Assembly (NCBI GenBank): GCA_963665265.2 | Contig: OY762224.2 | Location: forward strand, 1,736,001 to 1,800,000 | Direction of reading: 5' to 3' | DNA length: 64,000 bases | DNA from: CAXXHQ01 sp963665265 | GTDB taxonomy: Bacteria > Planctomycetota > Planctomycetia > Pirellulales > Thermoguttaceae | In this document: piece by piece, positions 9,574-18,541 of the stretch | Position numbering within the stretch: the first letter of the stretch is position 1 | Layout of the letters: each line of letters starts with the position of its first letter | Program-made: the position numbers and the translations under genes | Notes under the pieces: generated by a model | Seen by the model: the letters and a program-made list of their open reading frames with translations, nothing else | Database searches by the model: none | Told to the model about the DNA's origin: nothing

Positions 9574-10575
9574 ATGGCTTGGCACGGCATCGAAGGACAT
9601 GACGACATCGTCGAACAGTTTCGCCGCGCCGTTGCGCGCGGAAGACTCGCCAGCAGCTTTTTATTCGTCGGGCCGCCCGGCGTAGGCAAACGTACTTTCG
9701 CTTGGAAACTTGCGCAGGCGTTACTTTGCCGAACAAACCCCGAAGAGCGCTTCGATCCGTGCGAATGCTGCCCGTCTTGCGTGCAAACCGCCGCCATGAC
9801 GCATCCCGACGTGCAAATGATCGGCAAGCCCGACGATCGCGCGTTCATCCCGCTCGAATTGATACTCGGCGATAAAGAACATCGTCGACAAGAAGGGCTT
9901 TGCCGCCATATCGCATTGAAGCCCTTCTTGTCGAGTCGCAAAGTCGCGATCATCGACGACGCTGACTATCTCAACGCCGAAGGCGCCAACGCGCTCCTAA
10001 AGACCCTCGAAGAGCCGCCGCCCCAATCGATCCTCATTCTCGTCGGAACCAGTCCCGCTAAGCAACTCCCGACGATCCGTTCGCGTTGTCAGTTAATTCG
10101 TTTCAATCCTCTTCCTGTCGACGTCGTCGCACGATTACTCGTCGAAAAAGGGATCGCCGCCGATCGAGAGCAAGCCGAACGCGCCTCGGCTCGTTCGCAA
10201 GGAAGTTTGAAAATCGCCGAACAGTTTCTCGACGCCGCGATTTGGGAATTCCGTGAATCGTTTCTCCGTCAGCTCTCGGTCGAGCGCTGCGATTGCGTCT
10301 CGTTGGCCAAGTCGATTACCGCCTTCGTCGAAGAGGCGGGCAAAGAGGCCGCCGCGCGGCGCATGCGTCTTCATCAGGCCATCGCTATGGCCGCCGAGCA
10401 TTTCCGTTTGCAAATTCGCGCCGGTGTCGGCGGCGAAAGCGGCTCGCGCGTTCTCGATCCCGAAAAACTCGCCGCCCGTTTGGAACGCTGCTTAAACGCC
10501 GACGCCGACGTCGATCGCAACGTTAACCAAGCCATGCTCATCGAATCCTGGGCCGACGCCCTCGCTTCAACGTAA
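9574..10575 (+). CDS. holB: DNA polymerase III subunit delta' (clamp loader)
   Basis: A 333-residue AAA+ protein, the delta' subunit that with delta and tau/gamma loads the sliding clamp. Seen in order: Walker A GPPGVGKRT (about 33-41), a four-cysteine zinc module (CRTNP...CECCPSC, about 50-75), Walker B-like VAIIDDADYLN, the sensor region LLKTLEEPPP and the TIRSRCQLIRF clamp-loader SRC motif. The start is the ATG at 9574 (MAWHGIEGHDDI), the usual family opening. A TTG 12 bases upstream is in frame but unnecessary. It may be co-transcribed with the lipoprotein gene upstream, although the functions are unrelated. Confidence 0.96.
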   Translation: MAWHGIEGHDDIVEQFRRAVARGRLASSFLFVGPPGVGKRTFAWKLAQALLCRTNPEERFDPCECCPSCVQTAAMTHPDVQMIGKPDDRAFIPLELILGDKEHRRQEGLCRHIALKPFLSSRKVAIIDDADYLNAEGANALLKTLEEPPPQSILILVGTSPAKQLPTIRSRCQLIRFNPLPVDVVARLLVEKGIAADREQAERASARSQGSLKIAEQFLDAAIWEFRESFLRQLSVERCDCVSLAKSITAFVEEAGKEAAARRMRLHQAIAMAAEHFRLQIRAGVGGESGSRVLDPEKLAARLERCLNADADVDRNVNQAMLIESWADALAST

Positions 10576-10860
10576 CAATCGTCGTCGAATCCCTACGCCG
10601 TTGCTGCAAACGGATTTGATCTTGCGACGAAAGTCTATGCAAAAGACGAATGCGGTAATATCCGAAATTTCATGCGATTATTGCTTTATAGAGAGTTATT
10701 GACGCAAGATCGGCCTCGCTTCTTCTCTTGTCGATAAATGTCTCGCAAATAATTCTGTTTCTCGTCGTCCGCCTTTATCGAGGGTGTTTCTACCGCCGAT
10801 ACTTCCTTCGGATGAGGAATGAATAATGCGCGGATTCATTGTGAAAACGAAGGGAATGGC

Positions 10861-12240
10861 ATGTGTCGAATCGCAATAGCGCCGATGACCCAGTCGCTAG
10901 CGACGATTTCGATTCGTGCGATTTCCTTTGCGATTATACTCCTTTATTTTGATCCGCTCGTCTTGGGCAATGAGGAGTCTTTGCGGTTCGAAAATGATTT
11001 CGCCTTGCAAACGAAAATTAATTCTGAATCCTATCAGACGGTGACAATTGCAAATGATCCGTCGCATTCATGCCCTTGCTTCCGATGCCGACCGACCCTT
11101 ACCGGCGATTGGAGCGAACTTCGACCTCGCTTTGCGAGTAAAGGTGTGACGCTTGACGCCGATTTGACGCAATTCTATTTTGGCGTAGCTTCAGGCGGCG
11201 CGGAGCAAAAGTTTAATTATGCCGGACATGGTGATTATATCCTTAACGTGGATTTTGAAAAACTTACTCTTCAAGACGGCCTTACGCTGAAAATCCGTGC
11301 GGAACATCTCTTTGGGCAATCTATCGCCGAAGCGACCGGAGATTTTATGCCCGCCGACGTCTTTGCTGATATTCCGCTCCCCGCTGATGAAGAACTTTTT
11401 ATTACCAATTTCTTGTTCACCCAAGCAGTTTCCGAGTCGTTTTCGGTGTTTGCGGGCAAAGCGGATTTGTTGGACGGCGACGCAAATGCTTTTGCGCATG
11501 GTCGCGGCAAGACTCAGTTTTCTAATGTGGCTTTCGTGGTAAATCCGGTGGCAATTCGCTTGGCTCCCTACTCCTCGCTCGCCGCTGGTTGTACGGCCTC
11601 TCAAGGACAAGATACGACCTTTATGTTTTGCGTTTTTAATGCGACAAATACCACGCGAACATGCGGATTCCGAGAACTTTTCTCTGAGGGATTGGTGTTG
11701 ATCGCCGAAATGAGAACGACGACCCATTGTTTTGATTTGCCCGGCCATCAACTAATCGGTGGCGCTTGGAATAGCCGCGTTTTCAGTTCTATGGATGAAT
11801 ATCTTCACCCCAACCTCCCCATTCCGCCGGTTTCTGGTACTTGGACGGTGTACTATAATTTCGATCAATATCTCCAAACCTACGCGGATGATCCGCTTCG
11901 CGGTTGGGGGCTCTTCGGACGCGTTGGCGTTGGGGATTCCCAAACAAATCCCCATAGTTGGTTCCTCAGTTGCGGAGTCGGTGGCGACTCTCCTTTTCTC
12001 GGCAGAGAGAAAGATGCGTTTGGCGCCGGTTGGTATTATCTTGCGACTAGTCCGAACCTTGCTCCGATCCTTGCGGACCTATATGGAGGCGTTGGAGATG
12101 GGCAAGGCGTGGAACTCTTCTATAACGCCGCCTTAACGCAATGGTTAAACGTAACGCCTGATTTTCAGGTCATTTTGCCTGCTCGTGAAGACGTCTCGCC
12201 CGCGGTTGTGGTCGGCTTGCGAGTAAAAGCGGCTTTTTAA
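10861..12240 (+). CDS. OprB-family outer-membrane porin
   Basis: A 459-residue predicted beta-barrel with a signal peptide ending near VLGNEES. The line SELRPRFASKGVTLDADLTQFY after a CPCFRC motif is the typical opening of carbohydrate-selective OprB porins. Later landmarks include the GWGLFGRVGVGD strand and ending VVGLRVKAAF with the terminal Phe required for barrel assembly. ATG 10861 is preferred over 10819 because AAGGGA precedes it at the right distance. The sequence looks AT-richer than its neighbours. It is convergent with yjbQ, 4 bases apart. Confidence 0.9.
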   Translation: MCRIAIAPMTQSLATISIRAISFAIILLYFDPLVLGNEESLRFENDFALQTKINSESYQTVTIANDPSHSCPCFRCRPTLTGDWSELRPRFASKGVTLDADLTQFYFGVASGGAEQKFNYAGHGDYILNVDFEKLTLQDGLTLKIRAEHLFGQSIAEATGDFMPADVFADIPLPADEELFITNFLFTQAVSESFSVFAGKADLLDGDANAFAHGRGKTQFSNVAFVVNPVAIRLAPYSSLAAGCTASQGQDTTFMFCVFNATNTTRTCGFRELFSEGLVLIAEMRTTTHCFDLPGHQLIGGAWNSRVFSSMDEYLHPNLPIPPVSGTWTVYYNFDQYLQTYADDPLRGWGLFGRVGVGDSQTNPHSWFLSCGVGGDSPFLGREKDAFGAGWYYLATSPNLAPILADLYGGVGDGQGVELFYNAALTQWLNVTPDFQVILPAREDVSPAVVVGLRVKAAF

Positions 12241-12244
12241 TCGA

Positions 12245-12667
12245 CTACGCTTCCCCGTTCAGAGTCAGCACGATGCGGCGACGGGAGCCTTGGCGACGGT
12301 GTTCGCACAGACAAATCCCTTGCCATGTTCCTAGTCTCAGACGTCCGTCGCTAATCGGAACGGTCAGACTTGGACCGAATAGAGACGACTTCACATGCCC
12401 CGGCATGTCGTCCGAACCTTCTTCCGTATGCCGATAGGCGAAGTTGTCCGGCGCTATTTGATCCATGACGCGGTCTAAATCGACTAGAACGTCGGGATCG
12501 GCGTTCTCATTTATCGTCAACGAGGCCGACGTGTGCTTGATGAAGACGTGAAGAAGTCCGACGCGAATCGTCTTCAATTCGGGGAGAGCCTCGATGATCG
12601 CGCGAGTGATCGGATGAATGCCCTTAGCGGCGCGTCCCAACTCAATCTCACGTTGAATCCAAACCAC
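12245..12667 (-). CDS. yjbQ: YjbQ/UPF0047 family protein
   Basis: A 140-residue member of the YjbQ family (secondary thiamine-phosphate synthase enzyme). Family motifs are complete: GLLHVFIKHTSASLTINENADP, YRHTEEGSDDMPGHVKSSL, VPISDGRLRLGTWQGI and the CEHRRQGSRRRI end. His of HTSAS, Glu of NENAD and the DDMPGH histidine are the presumed active-site residues. The physiological role is uncertain. The start is a GTG at 12667 preceded by AAGAGG. It lies 38 bases after the TPR gene on the same strand and could be carried on the end of the Tad transcript without being functionally related. Confidence 0.95.
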   Translation of the reverse strand: MVWIQREIELGRAAKGIHPITRAIIEALPELKTIRVGLLHVFIKHTSASLTINENADPDVLVDLDRVMDQIAPDNFAYRHTEEGSDDMPGHVKSSLFGPSLTVPISDGRLRLGTWQGICLCEHRRQGSRRRIVLTLNGEA

Positions 12668-12705
12668 GGCGACCTCTTGCGAGAGAGAATAAATCCGCGC
12701 TCCGC

Positions 12706-13875
12706 TTACGGAGGCATTGGCGCGTTTGGAGTCGCCTCGCCGAAGTTGTCGCCCAGACCGCTTGGCGTCGGCGCCGTCGGCTGTTGAATGGTTACCGGCG
12801 GCAACCGCTGAGGCATCGGAGCGATCGGCGCAGTCTCAGGCGCTGAATCATAGTTCGGATAGCTCGGAACAGGATTTCGGGCGGTTTCGTACACCGGCTT
12901 CGGAAGCGGATTCACTCCGTTCGAGACGTAAGGATTGTTTTCCCGGTAATCTTGCCGAGGCGGCTGCATCGATTGCTGCGCCATCTGAGACGCGGCGGCG
13001 TCACGCGAATAATACGGTTGTACGCCTTGCTGACGGCTCTGCGCCTTGAAGGCCGCGAACGTCTCTTCGGTCGAAGTCGGCGGATCGTATTGCTTCTTTT
13101 GCAGTCGATCGAGCCAAGCTTTCGCTTCGCCCATCGTCGGATCGCAACGCAAGGCCTGCATGAAGTGATGCTCGGCCACGTCCATTCGCCCTTTTTTCTG
13201 CAACAGATAACCGATGTTGTAGTAGGCGGCCGCTTCGCCGTGAACGTCCCGCATCACGGTGAAAGCTTCGGCAAGCCGGTTTTGATCGACTAATACCGTC
13301 GCTAAGTTATTCGAGTAAAGCGCGTTCTTCGGCTCGAGACGCACTGCTTGTGCCAACGCGTCGCTCGCCTCTTTGTATTTTTTGCGTCGCGCAAGCCCCA
13401 GCCCTATGCTGTTATATATCGATGCGTCGCCGGGGTGCGCTTTCAACGCTTTTTGATAAAGCGCTTCCGCCTCCGGATACCGCTGTTGCGTCTCCATCAG
13501 TCGCGCATAGCCCAGCATCGCTTTCAAATGCGTCGGCTTCTCTTTCAACGCCATCTGATATTGCGCTTCGGCTTCGCCGAGTTTTCCCCCTTGCTCATAA
13601 AGTGCGGCCACCGCGCAGTACAATTCAACCGATGGTTTCGATTTGTTGTTGAGCGAAGAACCGTCTTCGGTCGTGTCCGGCGTTTTCGGAGAGGAGGAGA
13701 ATGGCTTCGTTAGACTGCTAAACCCTTTTTTCACGCTATCCGTGAACGAATTGCCCGAACTCGAGCTGGCGCTGCCCGAACTGTACGCGTCCGCCCCTCG
13801 GCATTCGACGGTCGGTCGAACGCCAACGGCCGTTACGGCAAGGATCGTTATTGCTAGAATCCCGTGCTTTCGCAT
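12706..13875 (-). CDS. Exported TPR protein, TadD-like
   Basis: A 389-residue protein starting at ATG 13875 (MRKHGILAITILAVTAVGV), which gives a clean signal peptide; a longer ORF to 13998 lacks that sense. After a Ser-rich linker come about five tetratricopeptide repeats (for example LGEAEAQYQMALKEKPTHLK, YPEAEALYQKALKAHPGD, YKEASDALAQAVRLEPKN). The final third is Pro/Gln/Asn-rich and probably disordered. Its place after tadC fits TadD, the TPR lipoprotein that assists secretin assembly in Tad systems. No lipobox is obvious, so TadD-like is an inference from position and repeats. Confidence 0.88.
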   Translation of the reverse strand: MRKHGILAITILAVTAVGVRPTVECRGADAYSSGSASSSSGNSFTDSVKKGFSSLTKPFSSSPKTPDTTEDGSSLNNKSKPSVELYCAVAALYEQGGKLGEAEAQYQMALKEKPTHLKAMLGYARLMETQQRYPEAEALYQKALKAHPGDASIYNSIGLGLARRKKYKEASDALAQAVRLEPKNALYSNNLATVLVDQNRLAEAFTVMRDVHGEAAAYYNIGYLLQKKGRMDVAEHHFMQALRCDPTMGEAKAWLDRLQKKQYDPPTSTEETFAAFKAQSRQQGVQPYYSRDAAASQMAQQSMQPPRQDYRENNPYVSNGVNPLPKPVYETARNPVPSYPNYDSAPETAPIAPMPQRLPPVTIQQPTAPTPSGLGDNFGEATPNAPMPP

Positions 13876-14173
13876 ACGTCGTTTCAACGAGCGGTAGGGA
13901 ACGTCGTCCCCGTGTCTAAGGTGGATGAGCCGCTTTGCGCTTCGGCCGGCAATGATGAGCGTCTTTGTGCTATGCCGCAACGCACTTGTTCCAGCCAAGA
14001 ACGCCTTTCGCCCAAGGCTTGAACGGTATAGAAATCGGCCTTTTCACGCTCAACCTGCAATCGAAATGACAGATTGAATCGGTTTTAACGATTCTAACGC
14101 CATTTGGCGATTTAGAACGGTAGATTTGTTGAAGCGGGTAGAATGGGCGGCTTTCGGCCGCCCCAGTTTAGTT

Positions 14174-14764
14174 TTATTGTCCGCCGCTAGAGCCGCCTCC
14201 GCTGCCGCCGCCTTCGCCAGACGCCCCGCCGGAGCTGCCGGAGGTTTGCTTCGGAAGACGCGGATCCGGAGTCGAGGCCATAAATTTGCGACTGATCATG
14301 TCGACGCGGTCGGCTGGCCAGCCTGGATCGGTCAACGTCGTTTCTGTGATCATCGCCACGTTATTCGGGGCCGCCTTCATCGCATAGGCCCGAACGGCGT
14401 CCATGCGGGCGGCGGTCTCCTCCGCCGTCGGACCGATATGCACGAAAATATCCCGGTGTTGGCTGGGGCCTTCCAAAAGAATCCAGCGAATCTTGAGCTT
14501 ACCCGATTCCGACAATTCGCCCGAATTATCGATGAAATAGTAGTCGCCTATCAAGTTTTGCTTTTGCCAGCCGTTCGAGACCTGGATCGCAAACGGAGCG
14601 CGGGCCGCCTGACGATCCGGACACACGAATGGGGCCGGCCAGCAGTTGCGACGTTTCGTATCCCTTGCGACGCTATTCAGAAAATCACCGCCGAAACTAT
14701 CGACGCCAAGTCCTAAACTCAATGCCGCAAATACGATAAATCCGATCCAACGTCGAATGGTCAT
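14174..14764 (-). CDS. Small exported protein of the Tad locus, Gly/Ser-rich tail
   Basis: A 196-residue protein with a signal peptide (IGFIVFAALSLGLGV) and four Cys-Trp-rich residues near CWPAPFVCPDRQA. A conserved-looking core WQKQNLIGDYYFIDNSGELSESGKLKIRWILLEGP is followed by HRDIFVHIG and RMDAVRAYA, and a terminal tail made almost only of Gly and Ser. I do not recognise a named family. It sits between tadC and the TPR gene on the same strand, so a role in assembly or function of the pilus is plausible but unproven. Confidence 0.8.
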   Translation of the reverse strand: MTIRRWIGFIVFAALSLGLGVDSFGGDFLNSVARDTKRRNCWPAPFVCPDRQAARAPFAIQVSNGWQKQNLIGDYYFIDNSGELSESGKLKIRWILLEGPSQHRDIFVHIGPTAEETAARMDAVRAYAMKAAPNNVAMITETTLTDPGWPADRVDMISRKFMASTPDPRLPKQTSGSSGGASGEGGGSGGGSSGGQ

Positions 14765-14955
14765 TTGTCGCTTCCTTGCGTCCTTTGCGCGAATTTATCC
14801 CGCGCAACGATCACCCTCTATCGCCCTATACGTGCGCATGCGGAATCCCTTTCGGGGTATCCATCTTTGGTATCGGCTACGAGGACTAGAGCGTCCCCGG
14901 TTTTTTCGATTCGCTCGGCAAACTTGACGTATTCGCTGTAGATTACGATGCGTGT

Positions 14956-14998
14956 TCCCTTTGCCCTGCTCCCAATGCCCTATTTTCAACGCCCTAAG
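14956..14998. repeat. CCCTA/CCC low-complexity spacer repeat
   Basis: A stretch of short imperfect units based on TGCCCTA and CCCAATG just before the tadC stop. Related strings occur at 18511-18541, 37861-37959, 46973-46999 and 54621-54650, always in spacers and usually beside a gene end. Confidence 0.6.
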
Positions 14999-15003
14999 CC
15001 TAC

Positions 15004-15978
15004 TTAGCCGCCGCCCATTTTGGGGAACATCTCGCGGACCATCGTAATCGCGGCCGGACCGACCAGAACCACGAAGATGCCTGGAAATATAAACAGCACC
15101 AAGGGGAAAATCAACTTCACCGCCGTTTGAGCGGCTTTCTCTTCCGCCAATTGACGACGCTTCGTGCGCATCGATTCGCTTTGCACTCGCAACGCCTGGG
15201 CTACGCTTGAACCGAATTTGTCTGCCTGAATCAAGACGCCCGACAACGCGCGAAGATCGGGCACTCCCGTTCTCGCTCCCAACTCGTGCAGCACTTCATT
15301 CTTCGGACGTCCCATTTGCAACTGCAAGTTGCACATCGAGAACTCCTCCGCCAATATGCGGTAGGTGGTCTTCATTTCCTCCGCCACTTTACGCATCGCT
15401 TGATCGAGACCAAGGCCGGCTTCGACGCAAACCACCATCAAGTCCAACGCGTCGGGCAGCGCGAGAAAGATCGCCTTTTGCCGACTCTTCCCCATCGACG
15501 AAACGACCAACTCGGGCAGGTAAAAGAATATGCCGGCGATGACGACCGAGTACATCATCGATTTTTGCTGAATCCCTTGCGTTCCGATCAGAATGCCGCC
15601 GCCGAGTATCAAACCGAGTACCAAACCGGCGAATTTCAAACCAAGAAATATCGGTCCCGACATTTCGCCCCGGAAACCGGCGTACGAAAGTTTCGCTTTC
15701 AATTTGCTCAATTCGGCTTCGTTGGTCGGCGTGAGCGGTTTGGCCAGGGCCGGCGTCGCCTTCTCCAACATCTTCGTCATGCGATCCGTTTTCTTTAACG
15801 CGGCCCCTTCGCGATTTCGCCGCGCGTTCGGATTCTTAAACTCTTCCAATCGCTCCAAATCGCGAGGCCTTCCTGTGGCTATCTTTTCTAACGTGAACCA
15901 TGCGATCACGGCGAACAGCCCGAATACCGCGAAGGGTAAAAGCGTTTCAAAATCGAATACCGACGCTGCGAATAACAT
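15004..15978 (-). CDS. tadC: Tad inner-membrane platform protein TadC
   Basis: A 324-residue type II secretion system F-domain protein, one of the paired inner-membrane platform proteins that work with the TadA ATPase to extrude Flp pilin. An N-terminal membrane segment (LLPFAVFGLFAVIAWFTL), a cytoplasmic linker, a second hydrophobic pair about 130-175, the conserved LPDALDLMVVCVEAGLGLDQA core and a C-terminal VFIFPGIFVVLVGPA helix are visible. It lies 77 bases after tadB in the same direction. Confidence 0.96.
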   Translation of the reverse strand: MLFAASVFDFETLLPFAVFGLFAVIAWFTLEKIATGRPRDLERLEEFKNPNARRNREGAALKKTDRMTKMLEKATPALAKPLTPTNEAELSKLKAKLSYAGFRGEMSGPIFLGLKFAGLVLGLILGGGILIGTQGIQQKSMMYSVVIAGIFFYLPELVVSSMGKSRQKAIFLALPDALDLMVVCVEAGLGLDQAMRKVAEEMKTTYRILAEEFSMCNLQLQMGRPKNEVLHELGARTGVPDLRALSGVLIQADKFGSSVAQALRVQSESMRTKRRQLAEEKAAQTAVKLIFPLVLFIFPGIFVVLVGPAAITMVREMFPKMGGG

Positions 15979-16055
15979 GATTATTTATTGCGGTGAAAAT
16001 TGGTCTTGATTGTTCGTGGCGATTATTCTCGCCCGCCGGAACTCGGTTCGATTCG

Positions 16056-17009
16056 CTACACCTGAATATTGACGATTTTCCGAATCACCAAAGCGCCGAG
16101 GATTTGCATAATGATCGCGCCGGCGAGCATCTTCGTTCCCATCGGATCGGTGAATAAAACCGATACGTAATCCGGATTCATCTTATATACGGTCAAAAAA
16201 AGCACGAAAGGCAATCCCAGCAGCACGACGCCCGATAACCGTCCTTCGCCGGTCAACGCTTGAACTTGGCCCCAAATGCGGAACCGTTCCCGAATCAATT
16301 CGCCGATTTTGTCCAAAATCTCCGCCAAGTCGCCGCCCGTCTGACGTTGTAAAATCACGGCCGTGACGAAAAACTTTAGATCCAAGTTCGGAATTCGCTC
16401 GGCCATTTCCTTCAGGCTTTGCTCCAGCGGAATGCCGAGGTTTTGTTCCTCAAATACCCTCGTGAATTCGTCCGCGATCGGTTTCCCCATCTCTTGGGCG
16501 ACCATGCTCAGACCGAACCCTAAGCTTTGGCCCGATCGAAGCGAACGCCCGAGCATTTCCATCGCCTCGGGCAGCTGCGAAGCGAACTTCTTCAAGCGGC
16601 GTTTGCGACGGAACAACACCCAGCACATCGGAAGGCTTCCCGCGCAAACGGCGAAGATCGGTGCGAACGCGAAATTTAACCGCGCCACGACCACGACTCC
16701 GATCCCCAACGCCCCTAACGCTAGCGAGATCGCCGCCATTTTGGGAACGGTCAATGAGGTGTCGGCCTGCTCAAATATCAAACCGAGATTAAACCGCTCG
16801 AAAAATTGGTTAATCGCTTTGTTCTCGTCGTCCAACGGCTGAGACAAAACGCTCTGCCTCGCGGCCTCTTTGCTCGACCCCGATTGCGTGAACAGATTGA
16901 GCCGATCTTCCATGCGGCTCACCGGTTTTTCACGCACCAACATCGAAAGGCTGATGACGATGGCTGCCACCCCGATGAATACTGCGACGGCTATGATCCA
17001 AGTGGACAC
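16056..17009 (-). CDS. tadB: Tad inner-membrane platform protein TadB
   Basis: A 317-residue T2SSF-domain protein. It shows an N-terminal helix (WIIAVAVFIGVAAIVISLSML), a central hydrophobic pair about 90-135, the conserved QLPEAMEMLGRSLRSGQSLGFGLSMVAQE region, a second LKFFVTAVILQRQTGGDLAEIL motif and two C-terminal membrane segments. With TadC it forms the platform for Tad pilus extrusion. The start is 3 bases after the tadA stop, so the two are translationally close. Confidence 0.96.
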   Translation of the reverse strand: MSTWIIAVAVFIGVAAIVISLSMLVREKPVSRMEDRLNLFTQSGSSKEAARQSVLSQPLDDENKAINQFFERFNLGLIFEQADTSLTVPKMAAISLALGALGIGVVVVARLNFAFAPIFAVCAGSLPMCWVLFRRKRRLKKFASQLPEAMEMLGRSLRSGQSLGFGLSMVAQEMGKPIADEFTRVFEEQNLGIPLEQSLKEMAERIPNLDLKFFVTAVILQRQTGGDLAEILDKIGELIRERFRIWGQVQALTGEGRLSGVVLLGLPFVLFLTVYKMNPDYVSVLFTDPMGTKMLAGAIIMQILGALVIRKIVNIQV

Positions 17010-17012
17010 GGT

Positions 17013-18335
17013 TTAATCCTCCAGCATCACGCGTTGACGGAACGCGCTGGCCGGCAGTCGAACGCCGGCCGATTCCAAACGCGACATGAACGTGGGACGA
17101 ATGCCCGTGGCGATGAATTTCCCGTACGCCCGGCCGTTCTCGTCCACCCCTTCTTTTTCATACTTGTAAATGTCTTGCATCACGACCGTGTCCTGCTCCA
17201 TCCCGATGACTTCCGAGATGTACGTGATCTTACGCGGTCCGCCTTGCAGACGACTCGCTTGCACGATTAAATCGACGGCGCTCGCGATTTGCGTGCGCAT
17301 CGCTTTCAGCGGCAATTCGAACCCCGCCATCATGATCATCGTTTCCATACGAGCTAATGCGTCGCGCGGCGTGTTCGCGTGCAGCGTCGTCATCGAACCT
17401 TCGTGACCCGTGTTCATGGCCTGAAGCATGTCCAGCGTCTCCGCTCCGCGGCATTCGCCGATGATGATTCGCTCAGGTCGCATACGCAACGCGTTTTTCA
17501 CAAGGTCGGTCGCCGTGACCGCCCCTTTGCCTTCGATGTTCGGCGGTCGCGTCTCCAATCGAACCACATGGTCCTGTTGCAATTGAAGTTCGGCCGCGTC
17601 TTCGATCGTCACGATGCGGTCGTTGTTCGGAATAAAACTCGACAGCGTGTTCAGCAACGTCGTTTTACCGGAACCCGTTCCGCCCGAAATCAGAATGTTT
17701 AAGCGGGCCTTGATCGCCCCTTCCAAAAGCATCACCATTTCCGGCGTGAACGCTTTATAATTCAATAAGTCTTCAAGCTTCAGCGGATTCGATCCGAATC
17801 GGCGAATCGAGACCGCCGCTCCGTCCAAAGCCAGCGGCGGAATGATCGCGTTGAAACGAGAGCCGTCCAGCATGCGCGCATCCACCATCGGACACGTCTC
17901 GTCCACGCGACGCCCCACCTTCGAAATGATCCGATCGATGATTTGCATTAAATGCGTGTTGTCGCGGAAAATTACGCTCGTCTTTTCCATCTTGCCGCGA
18001 CGCTCGACGTAGATGCTTTTCGGACCGTTGATCATGATATCGCTGATCGTCGGATCCTTTAGCAACATTTCCAGCGGACCGAGACCGAACGTCTCGTCCA
18101 ACACCTCGTTGATCAATCGCTCGCGTTCGTTGCGATTGAGCATCGTGTCTTCGGTGTCGCAAAGATGCTCGACCACTAAGCGAATCTCGCGTCGAAGAGC
18201 GTCCCCCTCCATGTCCCCGATCTTCGTTAAGTCGAGCTTGTCGACGAGCTTGTTGTGTATGCGCTGCTTCAGCTCCTCGAAATTCGACTCTTTGGTTTCG
18301 CCGGGACGCATTGGCGTTGATAGTTTGGGAGGCAT
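17013..18335 (-). CDS. tadA: Tad pilus assembly ATPase TadA/CpaF
   Basis: A 440-residue VirB11-like secretion ATPase that powers pilus extrusion. Visible are the N-terminal helical domain (KQRIHNKLVDKLDL), the DPTISDIMINGPKSIYVERRGK strand region, Walker A SGGTGSGKTTLLN, the Asp box IVTIEDAAELQL, Walker B region ERIIIGECRGAETLDMLQA and the His box TGHEGSMTTLHANTPRDAL. All catalytic motifs are intact. The start at 18335 (MPPKLSTPMRPG) is the first ATG in the frame. Confidence 0.97.
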   Translation of the reverse strand: MPPKLSTPMRPGETKESNFEELKQRIHNKLVDKLDLTKIGDMEGDALRREIRLVVEHLCDTEDTMLNRNERERLINEVLDETFGLGPLEMLLKDPTISDIMINGPKSIYVERRGKMEKTSVIFRDNTHLMQIIDRIISKVGRRVDETCPMVDARMLDGSRFNAIIPPLALDGAAVSIRRFGSNPLKLEDLLNYKAFTPEMVMLLEGAIKARLNILISGGTGSGKTTLLNTLSSFIPNNDRIVTIEDAAELQLQQDHVVRLETRPPNIEGKGAVTATDLVKNALRMRPERIIIGECRGAETLDMLQAMNTGHEGSMTTLHANTPRDALARMETMIMMAGFELPLKAMRTQIASAVDLIVQASRLQGGPRKITYISEVIGMEQDTVVMQDIYKYEKEGVDENGRAYGKFIATGIRPTFMSRLESAGVRLPASAFRQRVMLED

Positions 18336-18510
18336 GACTTCATTCCGTGAAAGTTCGTCTATGCGGGATGTTATAGGCGGGCGAACCGCGATTCATGCGC
18401 AATCTATGCGCAGCGGTCCTACAAATAATAGCCTACGGATAACAGTGAATCGCCGAAGAACGTGGAGAATGCGGAATGTTCCGCTTATGACGACGGCGCA
18501 GCCGAAGCTT

Positions 18511-18541
18511 CTATGCCCTAATCCCTGTGCCCGACGCCCTA
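18511..18541. repeat. CCCTA low-complexity repeat overlapping the tadZ stop
   Basis: CTATGCCCTA, ATCCCTGTG and CGACGCCCTA units follow one another. The last CTA forms the complement of the tadZ stop codon. Same family as 14956-14998. Confidence 0.55.
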
